From Molossus alvarezi (Eukaryota; Chordata; Mammalia; Chiroptera; Molossidae), in NCBI GenBank assembly GCA_037176705.1, contig CM073889.1:52507596-52571595 (forward strand): DNA of 64,000 bases, in the 5' to 3' direction. Made by a program: the position numbers and the translations under genes. This document shows positions 52,217 through 63,824 of this stretch, one piece after another (positions within the stretch are counted from its first letter, which is position 1; each line of letters starts with the position of its first letter). The notes beneath the pieces are model-generated. The model was not told the origin of the DNA. It worked only from the letters and a program-made list of their open reading frames with translations, and did no database searches.

Positions 52217-54153
52217 TGCAGTCTCAGATATCCTGAATTATGGGCAAAACTCTGTGACAGCCAGGGGCAACATTCATTGGTGGCATGTTTAAACTTGGGA
52301 AATTGAGTACCTTTGCACGGAAAGTGTGTAGATACATGTTCTAGTAGGAAACTGATGGAATGATTGAATATTTCCATTCTGGGTCAGGAAATGCACAGAT
52401 CTTGGCAAGAGTCATGTGAAACACTTGAATATAGACACTCTCCTCGTGGTGTGGAGAGATCCAGTCTTCTCCTTTAAAGAACAACTAGGACAGGGCACAC
52501 TGATGTGTAGAATCAAAAGTTATCCCCTTTTGTGTTCTGTGTTGGTAATGGTTTCCAAGATTGCATAGTTTTCAACAACATTTCTCAAGGCGATACTTGG
52601 AATAAGTATGGTTTCTTCTGTAGCTGTTTGTTTTGCCTAATTCTTAGTCAGAACAGTGAACCAACCTAGGGTCTAGAATGAAATAATGGAACGATTGATA
52701 ACTACTGGTGTTACACATGTGCCATTCTTGAAACAAAGCAACTGAACACATCTAAAGTGATGTAGTTTAAACATTTGATGTGTACATCCAAGGAGAAATA
52801 CATGAATGTGAAGACACTGACAATACCATGGGTGTTTCACATTGCATTTCTCTGTGAGTTAGAACAAGAGGAGGGTTCTGGAGAAAAGGCACTTGTACAG
52901 TTGACCTGGGTATCAATTTCAATTAGCTACCCACAAATTATGCCCGGTTTGCGCGGCATAGTTTGCACTGGAGAGTTATCCAGTGTTGCATGTAAATGCA
53001 GCTGACTGCCTTCTTTCCTATACGACAAGAAAGTCAATTTGTACGAGAAGAAGAGGTAACTTTTCAACATACTACTTTTCTTCCTTTTTATATGAGTTGT
53101 TTGCCTGGAAGAGTCTACAAAGCATCTCGATACCAAATACAGGCTGCGCTGCAGAAATGAAACATTTTGGTTAGAGCAGTGTTCAGGTCGTGGAAATCTA
53201 TACCCTATTCAGTTCTACACACATTCTCTCCATGTGTTACCAAATGAATCAGAGTCATGCCATGGATCCACGATACATTTCACTGTTTGTGCCGATTTCC
53301 ACATTAACATAAGGTGTAGATACCTGTTTTCTGCAGAGAATTGAATGTAAACCCTTGTCCTCAGTGTGAAATGCTGGAATTCGCCCGTGGAAATGAATGA
53401 TAACTCCCGAACTTATGCTTAAAATACCCTGTGACAGATTCAACCTATTTCTTGATATCTGACAGAATCATCTCCATTATAACAAGGATTCCAAAGAGTT
53501 TCAGGCCTTTGAATAATGGTCCTGGATTCACATGTTTCAAGAGTATTTCCCAGAAGAACCTATGAAAATACAGTGGATAATCAAAGGTGTGTATCACTGG
53601 TGTTCTTTCTCTGCAGAATTATATAATTACATTCAGTTCAAGAGCAGCATGGAAACCTCAATATGGCGTAGTGGCAATTGGACTGTTCAGTGGCTCTCTG
53701 TCCTAAAAACAGTGTTCCCATTGACTAACTTCTTCACATACTGTCTAAATATGGTGAAGAAGATTCTTGGGCTATACCCACTTCACAAAACATGGAACCA
53801 ACACTGGTGTTCTGTTCTGCAGATTATGTGTTAGAACAGTTGAGGAAAGTATTGATTCAAGGTAATGTGGCAACCTAACGTTTGCCTATGCCCTTAGACA
53901 TACTTCTCACCAGAGATCGTTTCTAGGAGCGTTTATACACACCAAACCGATTCCAAACGAACTGTGTTAGAACTCTGCAGTTCAGTTGAGGAAACTCACT
54001 TCCATGAAGCCTAGAGAGTGAGGCTTCTCCAACCATAAGGTGTTTTGGTTAAGTACCTAAGAAATGTCTGTTTGTTAAGGTGTAATCACACGAAAACCTA
54101 GCAGTGCACGTTTCTTTCTCTTGTTCCCTACACACAAATACAAGACTTGCTGG
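52217..54153 (+). repeat. Unit 28, class T (1,937 bp, longest)
   Basis: CTTCCTTTTTATATGAG near 53082 replaces the usual CTTCCTTGGATATG and adds 1 bp. Other changes: TTTGCACTGG near 52962, CTGGAATTCGCCCG near 53374 (a second private GAATTC), CATGTGTTACC near 53232 and CCTTTAAAGAAC near 52472. It shares GCATAGTTTTCAAC and GTAGCTGTTTG with unit 26 but not with 27. Confidence 0.93.
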
Positions 54154-56088
54154 TGCAGTCTCAGATATCCTGAATTATGGGCAAAACTCTGTGAGAGCCA
54201 GGGGCAACATTCATTGGTGGCATGTTTAAACTTGGGAAATTGAGTACCTTTGCAAGGAAAGTGTGTAGATACATGTTCTAGTAGGAAACTGATGGAATGA
54301 TTGAATATTTCCATTTTGGGTCAGGAAATGCACAGATCTTGGCAAGAGTCATGTGAAACACTTGAATATAGACACTCTCCTCGTGGTGTGGAGAGATCCA
54401 ATCTTCTCCTGGAAAGAACAACTAGGACAGGGCACACTGATGTGTAGAATCAAAAGTTATCCCCTTTTGTGTTCTGTGTTGGTAATGGTTTCCAAGATTG
54501 CACAGTTTTCTACAACATTTCTCAAGGCGATACTTGGAATAAGTATGGTTTCTTCTGTAGCAGTTTGTTTCGCCTAATTCTTAGTCAGAACAGTGAACCA
54601 ACCTAGGGTCTAGAATGAAATAATGGAAAGATTGATAACTACTGGTGTTACACATGTGCCATTCTTGAAACAAAGCAACTGAACACATCTAAAGTGATGT
54701 AGTTTAAACATTTGATGTGTACATCCAAGGAGAAATACATGAATGTGAAGACACTGACAATACCATGGGTGTTTCACATTGCATTTCTCTGTGAGTTAGA
54801 ACAAGAGGAGGGTTCTGGAGAAAAGGCACTTGTACAGTTGACCTGGGTATCAATTTCAATTAGCTACCCACACATTATGCCCGGTTTGCGCAGCATAGTT
54901 TGCATTGGAGAGTTATCCAGTGTTGCATGTAAATGCGGCTGACTGCCTTCTTTCCTATACGACAAGAAAGTCAATTTCTACGAGAAGAAGAGGTAACTTT
55001 TCAACATACTACTTTTCTTCCTTGGATATGAGTTGTTTGCCTGGAAGAGTCTACAAAGAATCTGGATACCAAATACAGGCTGCGCTGCAGAAATGAAACA
55101 TTTTGATTAGAGCAGTGTTCAGGTCGTGGAAATCTATACCCTATTCAGTTCTACACACATTCTCTCCATGCGTTACCAAATGAATCAGAGTCATGCCATG
55201 GATCCACGATACATTTCACTGTTTGTGCCGATTTCCACATTAACATAAGGTGTAGATACCTGTTTTCTGCAGAGAATTGAATGTAATCCCTTGTCCTCAG
55301 TGTGAAATGCTGGAATTAGCCCGTGGAAATGAATGATAACTCCCGAACTTATGCTTAAAATACCCTGTGACAAATTCAACCTATTTCTTGATATCTGACA
55401 GAATCATCTCCATGATAACAAGGATTCCAAAGAGTTTCAGGCCTTTGAATAATGGTCCTGGATTCACATGTTTCAAGAGTATTTCCCAGAAGAACCTATG
55501 AAAATACAGTGGATAATCAAAGGTGTGCATCACTGGTGTTCTTTCTCTGCAGAATTATATAATTACATTCAGTTCAAGAGCAGCATGGAAACCTCAATAT
55601 GGTGTAGTGGCAATTGGACTGTTCAGTGGCTCTCTGTCCTAAAAACAGTGTTCCCATTGACTAACTTCTTCACACATGTCTAAATATGGTGAAGAAGATT
55701 CTTGGGCTATACCCACTTCACAAAACATGGAACCAACACTGGTGTTCTGTTCTGCAGATTATGTGTTAGAACAGTTGACGAAAGTATTGATTCAAGGTAA
55801 TGTGGCAACCTAACGTTTGCCTATGCCCTTAGACATACTTCTCACCAGAGATCGTTTCTAGGAGCGTTTATACACACCAAACCGATTCCAAACGAACTGT
55901 GTTAGAACTCTGCAGTTCAGTTGAGGAAACTCACTTCCATGAAGCCTAGAGAGTGAGGCTTCTCCAACCATAAGCTGTTTTGGTTAAGTACCTAAGAAAT
56001 GTCTGTTTGTTAAGGTGTAATCACACGAAAACCTAGCAGTGCACGTTTCTTTCTCTAGTTCCCTACACACAATTACAAGACTTGCTGG
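54154..56088 (+). repeat. Unit 29, class T (1,935 bp)
   Basis: First unit with TTCACACATGTC near 55669. This 1 bp loss shortens the usual 100-codon frame to 71 codons and is kept in units 30-33. Private changes are frequent: CACACATTATGCC, GCGCAGCAT, AATGCGGCTG, AATTTCTACGAG, AAAGAATCTGG, TTTTGATTAG, GACAAATTC and GTTGACGAAAG. It also introduces CTCTAGTTCCC near its end, which 30-33 inherit. Confidence 0.93.
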
Positions 56089-58022
56089 TGCAGTCTCAGA
56101 TATCCTGAATTATGGGCAAAATTCTGTGAGAGCCAGGGGCAACATTCATTGGTGGCATGTTTAAACTTGGGAAATTGAGTACCTTTGCAAGGAAAGTGTG
56201 TAGATACATGTTCTAGTAGGAAACTGATGGAATGATTGAATATTTCCATTTTGGGTCAGAAAATGCACAGATCGTGGCAACAGTCATGTGAAACACTTGA
56301 ATATAGACACTCTCCTCGTGGTGTGGAGAGATCCAGTCTTCTCCTGGAAAGAACAACTAGGACAGGACACACTGATGTGTAGAATCAAAAGTTATCCCCT
56401 TTTGTGTTCTGTGTTGGTAATGGTTTCCAAGATTGCACAGTTTTCTACAACATTTCTCAAGGCGATACTTGGAATAAGTATGGTTTCTTCTGTAGCAGTT
56501 TGTTTCGCCTAATTCTTAGTCAGAACAGTGAACCAACCTAGGGTCTAGAATGAAATAATGGAAAGATTGATAACTACTGGTGTTACACATGTGCCATTCT
56601 TGAAACAAAGCAACTGAACACATCTAAAGTGATGTAGTTTAAACATTTGATGTGTACATCCAAGGAGAAATACATGAATGTGAAGACACTGACAATACCA
56701 TGGGTGTTTCACATTGCATTTCTCTGTGAGTTAGAACAAGAGGAGGGTTCTGGAGAAAAGGCACTTGTACAGTTGACCTGGGTATCAATTTCAATTAGCT
56801 ACCCACCAATTACGCCCGGTTTGCGAGGCATAGTTTGCATTGGAGAGTTATCCAGTGTTGCATGTAAATGCAGCTGACTGCCTTCTTTCCTATACGACAA
56901 GAAAGTCAATTTGTACGAGAAGAAGAGGTAACTTTTCAACATACTACTTTTCTTCCTTGGATATGAGTTGTTTGCCTGGAAGAGTCTACAAAGCATCGCG
57001 ATACCAAATACAGGCTGCGCTGCAGAAATGAAACATTTTGGTTAGAGCAGTGTTCAGGTCGTGGAAATCTATACCCTATTCAGTTCTACACACATTCTCT
57101 CCATGCGTTACCAAATGAATCAGAGTCATGTCATGTATCCACGATACATTTCACTGTTTGTGCCGATTTCCACATTAACATAAGGTGTAGATACCTGTTT
57201 TCTGCAGAGAATTGAATGTAAACCCTTGTCCTCAGTGTGAAATGCTGGAATTATCCCGTGGAAATGAATGATAACTCCCGAACTTATGCTTAAAATACCC
57301 TGTGACAGATTCAACCTATTTCTTGATATCTGACAGAATCATCTCCATTATAACAAGGATTCCAAAGAGTTTCAGGCCTTTGAATAATGGTCCTGGATTC
57401 ACATGTTTCAAGAGTATTTCACAGAAGAACCTATGAGAATACAGTGGATAATCAAAGGTGTGCATCACTGGTGTTCTTTCTCTGCAGAATTATATAATTA
57501 CATTCAGTTCAAGAGCAGCATGGAAACCTCAATATGGTGTAGTGGCAATTGGACTGTTCAGTGGCTCTCTGTCCAAAAAACAGTGTTCCCATTGACTAAC
57601 TTCTTCACACATGTCTAAATATGGTGAAGAAGATTCTTGGGCTATACCCACTTCACAAAACATGGAACCAACACTGGTGTTCTGTTCTGCAGATTATGTG
57701 TTAGAACAGTTGAGGAAAGTATTGATTCAAGGTAATGTGGCAACCTAACGTTTGCCTATGCCCTTAGACATACTTCTCACCAGAGATCGTTTCTAGGAGC
57801 GTTTATACACACCAAACCGATTCCAAACGAACTGTGTTAGAACTCTGCAGTTCAGTTGAGGAAACTCACTTCCATGAAGCCAAAGAGTGAGGCTTCTCCA
57901 ACCATAAGCTGTTTTGGTTAAGTACCTAAGAAATGTCTGTTTGTTAAGGTGTAATCACCCGAAAACCTAGCAGTGCACGTTTCTTTCTCTAGTTCCCTAC
58001 ACACAATTACAAGACTTGCTGG
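56089..58022 (+). repeat. Unit 30, class T, homogenised subtype (1,934 bp)
   Basis: Subtype markers shared with 31-33: CCACCAATTACGCCCGG, TTTGCGAGGC, CATCGCGATACC (new TCGCGA at 56996), GTCATGTCATGTATCC (loss of CCATGG and GGATCC), TTTCACAGAAG, TATGAGAATAC, GTCCAAAAAAC and GCCAAAGAG (1 bp loss). Private: GACAGGACAC, CAGAAAATGC, ATCGTGGCAACAG and AATCACCCG. Confidence 0.95.
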
Positions 58023-59956
58023 TGCAGTCTCAGATATCCTGAATTATGGGCAAAATTCTGTGAGAGCCAGGGGCAACATTCATTGGTGGCATGTTTAAAC
58101 TTGGGAAATTGAGTACCTTTGCAAGGAAAGTGTGTAGATACATGTTCTAGTAGGAAACTGAAGGAATGATTGAATATTTCCATTTTGCGTCAGGAAATGC
58201 ACAGATCTTGGCAAGAGTCATGTGAAACACTTGAATATAGACACTCTCCTCGTGGTGTGGAGAGATCCAGTCTTCTCCTGGAAAGAACAACTAGGACAGG
58301 GCACACTGATGTGTAGAATCAAAAGTTATCCCCTTTTGTGTTCTGTGTTGGTAATGGTTTCCAAGATTGCACAGTTTTCTACAACATTTCTCAAGGCGAT
58401 ACTTGGAATAAGTATGGTTTCTTCTGTAGCAGTTTGTTTCGCCTAATTCTTAGTCAGAACAGTGAACCAACCTAGGGTCTAGAATGAAATAATGGAAAGA
58501 TTGATAACTACTGGTGTTACACATGTGCCATTCTTGAAACAAAGCAACTGAACACATCTAAAGTGATGTAGTTTAAACATTTGATGTGTACATCCAAGGA
58601 GAAATACATGAATGTGAAGACACTGACAATACCATGGGTGTTTCACATTGCATTTCTCTGTGAGTTAGAACAAGAGGAGGGTTCTGGAGAAAAGGCACTT
58701 GTACAGTTGACCTGGGTATCAATTTCAATTAGCTACCCACCAATTACGCCCGGTTTGCGAGGCATAGTTTGCATTGGAGAGTTATCCAGTGTTGCATGTA
58801 AATGCAGCTGACTGCCTTCTTTCCTATACGACAAGAAAGTCAATTTGTACGAGAAGAAGAGGTAACTTTTCAACATACTACTTTTCTTCCTTGGATATGA
58901 GTTGTTTGCCTGGAAGAGTCTACAAAGCATCGCGATACCAAATACAGGCTGCGCTGCAGAAATGAAACATTTTGGTTAGAGCAGTGTTCAGGTCGTGGAA
59001 ATCTATACCCTATTCAGTTCTACACACATTCTCTCCATGCGTTACCAAATGAATCAGAGTCATGTCATGTATCCACGATACATTTCACTGTTTGTGCCGA
59101 TTTCCACATTAACATAAGGTGTAGATACCTGTTTTCTGCAGAGAATTGAATGTAAACCCTTGTCCTCAGTGTGAAATGCTGGAATTATCCCATGGAAATG
59201 AATGATAACTCCCGAACTTATGCTTAAAATACCCTGTGACAGATTCAACCTATTTCTTGATATCTGACAGAATCATCTCCATTATAACAAGGATTCCAAA
59301 GAGTTTCAGGCCTTTGAATAATGGTCCTGGATTCACATGTTTCAAGAGTATTTCACAGAAGAACCTATGAGAATACAGTGGATAATCAAAGGTGTGCATC
59401 ACTGGTGTTCTTTCTCTGCAGAATTATATAATTACATTCAGTTCAAGAGCAGCATGGAAACCTCAATATGGTGTAGTGGCAATTGGACTGTTCAGTGGCT
59501 CTCTGTCCAAAAAACAGTGTTCCCATTGACTAACTTCTTCACACATGTCTAAATATGGTGAAGAAGATTCTTGGGCTATACCCACTTCACAAAACATGGA
59601 ACCAACACTGGTGTTCTGTTCTGCAGATTATGTGTTAGAACAGTTGAGGAAAGTATTGATTCAAGGTAATGTGGCAACCTAACGTTTGCCTATGCCCTTA
59701 GACATACTTCTCACCAGAGATCGTTTCTAGGAGCGTTTATACACACCAAACCGATTCCAAACGAACTGTGTTAGAACTCTGCAGTTCAGTTGAGGAAACT
59801 CACTTCCATGAAGCCAAAGAGTGAGGCTTCTCCAACCATAAGCTGTTTTGGTTAAGTACCTAAGAAATGTCTGTTTGTTAAGGTGTAATCACACGAAAAC
59901 CTAGCAGTGCACGTTTCTTTCTCTAGTTCCCTACACACAATTACAAGACTTGCTGG
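58023..59956 (+). repeat. Unit 31, class T, homogenised subtype (1,934 bp)
   Basis: Carries all the subtype markers of unit 30 plus GAAGGAATG and TTTTGCGTC in the head, shared with 32 and 33. The only private change I saw is ATCCCATGG near 59187 (ATCCCGTGG elsewhere), a typical CpG to CA transition. Confidence 0.95.
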
Positions 59957-61890
59957 TGCAGTCTCAGATATCCTGAATTATGGGCAAAATTCTGTGAGAG
60001 CCAGGGGCAACATTCATTGGTGGCATGTTTAAACTTGGGAAATTGAGTACCTTTGCAAGGAAAGTGTGTAGATACATGTTCTAGTAGGAAACTGAAGGAA
60101 TGATTGAATATTTCCATTTTGCGTCAGGAAATGCACAGATCTTGGCAAGAGTCATGTGAAACACTTGAATATAGACACTCTCCTCGTGGTGTGGAGAGAT
60201 CCAGTCTTCTCCTGGAAAGAACAACTAGGACAGGGCACACTGATGTGTAGAATCAAAAGTTATCCCCTTTTGTGTTCTGTGTTGGTAATGGTTTCCAAGA
60301 TTGCACAGTTTTCTACAACATTTCTCAAGGCGATACTTGGAATAAGTATGGTTTCTTCTGTAGCAGTTTGTTTCGCCTAATTCTTAGTCAGAACAGTGAA
60401 CCAACCTAGGGTCTAGAATGAAATAATGGAAAGATTGATAACTACTGGTGTTACACATGTGCCATTCTTGAAACAAAGCAACTGAACACATCTAAAGTGA
60501 TGTAGTTTAAACATTTGATGTGTACATCCAAGGAGAAATACATGAATGTGAAGACACTGACAATACCATGGGTGTTTCACATTGCATTTCTCTGTGAGTT
60601 AGAACAAGAGGAGGGTTCTGGAGAAAAGGCACTTGTACAGTTGACCTGGGTATCAATTTCAATTAGCTACCCACCAATTACGCCCGGTTTGCGAGGCATA
60701 GTTTGCATTGGAGAGTTATCCAGTGTTGCATGTAAATGCAGCTGACTGCCTTCTTTCCTATACGACAAGAAAGTCAATTTGTACGAGAAGAAGAGGTAAC
60801 TTTTCAACATACTACTTTTCTTCCTTGGATATGAGTTGTTTGCCTGGAAGAGTCTACAAAGCATCGCGATACCAAATACAGGCTGCGCTGCAGAAATGAA
60901 ACATTTTGGTTAGAGCAGTGTTCAGGTCGTGGAAATCTATACCCTATTCAGTTCTACACACATTCTCTCCATGCGTTACCAAATGAATCAGAGTCATGTC
61001 ATGTATCCACGATACATTTCACTGTTTGTGCCGATTTCCACATTAACATAAGGTGTAGATACCTGTTTTCTGCAGAGAATTGAATGTAAACCCTTGTCCT
61101 CAGTGTGAAATGCTGGAATTATCCCGTGGAAATGAATGATAACTCCCGAACTTATGCTTAAAATACCCTGTGACAGATTCAACCTATTTCTTGATATCTG
61201 ACAGAATCATCTCCATTATAACAAGGATTCCAAAGAGTTTCAGGCCTTTGAATAATGGTCCTGGATTCACATGTTTCAAGAGTATTTCACAGAAGAACCT
61301 ATGAGAATACAGTGGATAATCAAAGGTGTGCATCACTGGTGTTCTTTCTCTGCAGAATTATATAATTACATTCAGTTCAAGAGCAGCATGGAAACCTCAA
61401 TATGGTGTAGTGGCAATTGGACTGTTCAGTGGCTCTCTGTCCAAAAAACAGTGTTCCCATTGACTAACTTCTTCACACATGTCTAAATATGGTGAAGAAG
61501 ATTCTTGGGCTATACCCACTTCACAAAACATGGAACCAACACTGGTGTTCTGTTCTGCAGATTATGTGTTAGAACAGTTGAGGAAAGTATTGATTCAAGG
61601 TAATGTGGCAACCTAACGTTTGCCTATGCCCTTAGACATACTTCTCACCAGAGATCGTTTCTAGGAGCGTTTATACACACCAAACCGATTCCAAACGAAC
61701 TGTGTTAGAACTCTGCAGTTCAGTTGAGGAAACTCACTTCCATGAAGCCAAAGAGTGAGGCTTCTCCAACCATAAGCTGTTTTGGTTAAGTACCTAAGAA
61801 ATGTCTGTTTGTTAAGGTGTAATCACACGAAAACCTAGCAGTGCACGTTTCTTTCTCTAGTTCCCTACACACAATTACAAGACTTGCTGG
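59957..61890 (+). repeat. Unit 32, class T, homogenised subtype (1,934 bp)
   Basis: I saw no difference from unit 33 over the full length. It differs from unit 31 only at the CCCGTGG site. Confidence 0.95.
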
Positions 61891-63824
61891 TGCAGTCTCA
61901 GATATCCTGAATTATGGGCAAAATTCTGTGAGAGCCAGGGGCAACATTCATTGGTGGCATGTTTAAACTTGGGAAATTGAGTACCTTTGCAAGGAAAGTG
62001 TGTAGATACATGTTCTAGTAGGAAACTGAAGGAATGATTGAATATTTCCATTTTGCGTCAGGAAATGCACAGATCTTGGCAAGAGTCATGTGAAACACTT
62101 GAATATAGACACTCTCCTCGTGGTGTGGAGAGATCCAGTCTTCTCCTGGAAAGAACAACTAGGACAGGGCACACTGATGTGTAGAATCAAAAGTTATCCC
62201 CTTTTGTGTTCTGTGTTGGTAATGGTTTCCAAGATTGCACAGTTTTCTACAACATTTCTCAAGGCGATACTTGGAATAAGTATGGTTTCTTCTGTAGCAG
62301 TTTGTTTCGCCTAATTCTTAGTCAGAACAGTGAACCAACCTAGGGTCTAGAATGAAATAATGGAAAGATTGATAACTACTGGTGTTACACATGTGCCATT
62401 CTTGAAACAAAGCAACTGAACACATCTAAAGTGATGTAGTTTAAACATTTGATGTGTACATCCAAGGAGAAATACATGAATGTGAAGACACTGACAATAC
62501 CATGGGTGTTTCACATTGCATTTCTCTGTGAGTTAGAACAAGAGGAGGGTTCTGGAGAAAAGGCACTTGTACAGTTGACCTGGGTATCAATTTCAATTAG
62601 CTACCCACCAATTACGCCCGGTTTGCGAGGCATAGTTTGCATTGGAGAGTTATCCAGTGTTGCATGTAAATGCAGCTGACTGCCTTCTTTCCTATACGAC
62701 AAGAAAGTCAATTTGTACGAGAAGAAGAGGTAACTTTTCAACATACTACTTTTCTTCCTTGGATATGAGTTGTTTGCCTGGAAGAGTCTACAAAGCATCG
62801 CGATACCAAATACAGGCTGCGCTGCAGAAATGAAACATTTTGGTTAGAGCAGTGTTCAGGTCGTGGAAATCTATACCCTATTCAGTTCTACACACATTCT
62901 CTCCATGCGTTACCAAATGAATCAGAGTCATGTCATGTATCCACGATACATTTCACTGTTTGTGCCGATTTCCACATTAACATAAGGTGTAGATACCTGT
63001 TTTCTGCAGAGAATTGAATGTAAACCCTTGTCCTCAGTGTGAAATGCTGGAATTATCCCGTGGAAATGAATGATAACTCCCGAACTTATGCTTAAAATAC
63101 CCTGTGACAGATTCAACCTATTTCTTGATATCTGACAGAATCATCTCCATTATAACAAGGATTCCAAAGAGTTTCAGGCCTTTGAATAATGGTCCTGGAT
63201 TCACATGTTTCAAGAGTATTTCACAGAAGAACCTATGAGAATACAGTGGATAATCAAAGGTGTGCATCACTGGTGTTCTTTCTCTGCAGAATTATATAAT
63301 TACATTCAGTTCAAGAGCAGCATGGAAACCTCAATATGGTGTAGTGGCAATTGGACTGTTCAGTGGCTCTCTGTCCAAAAAACAGTGTTCCCATTGACTA
63401 ACTTCTTCACACATGTCTAAATATGGTGAAGAAGATTCTTGGGCTATACCCACTTCACAAAACATGGAACCAACACTGGTGTTCTGTTCTGCAGATTATG
63501 TGTTAGAACAGTTGAGGAAAGTATTGATTCAAGGTAATGTGGCAACCTAACGTTTGCCTATGCCCTTAGACATACTTCTCACCAGAGATCGTTTCTAGGA
63601 GCGTTTATACACACCAAACCGATTCCAAACGAACTGTGTTAGAACTCTGCAGTTCAGTTGAGGAAACTCACTTCCATGAAGCCAAAGAGTGAGGCTTCTC
63701 CAACCATAAGCTGTTTTGGTTAAGTACCTAAGAAATGTCTGTTTGTTAAGGTGTAATCACACGAAAACCTAGCAGTGCACGTTTCTTTCTCTAGTTCCCT
63801 ACACACAATTACAAGACTTGCTGG
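61891..63824 (+). repeat. Unit 33, class T, homogenised subtype (1,934 bp)
   Basis: Apparently identical to unit 32, which implies very recent duplication or conversion. It is the last complete unit in the window. Confidence 0.95.

Larger units (their letters stand above)
46421..56088 (+). repeat. Divergent class T zone (units 25-29)
   Basis: Each of these five units carries several to a dozen private substitutions and at least one private or newly arising indel (4 bp loss, 1 bp loss, 7 bp loss, 1 bp gain, 1 bp loss in order). This contrasts with units 3-24, where most units have none to three private changes. The zone sits inside the array between two more uniform tracts. Confidence 0.85.

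Noticed and set aside
59957..63824. Possible assembly duplication of units 32 and 33
   Set aside because: Identity alone is not evidence of error. Unit 31 and partial unit 34 differ from them, and stepwise similarity is expected biologically. I kept it as a caution within the homogenisation finding.
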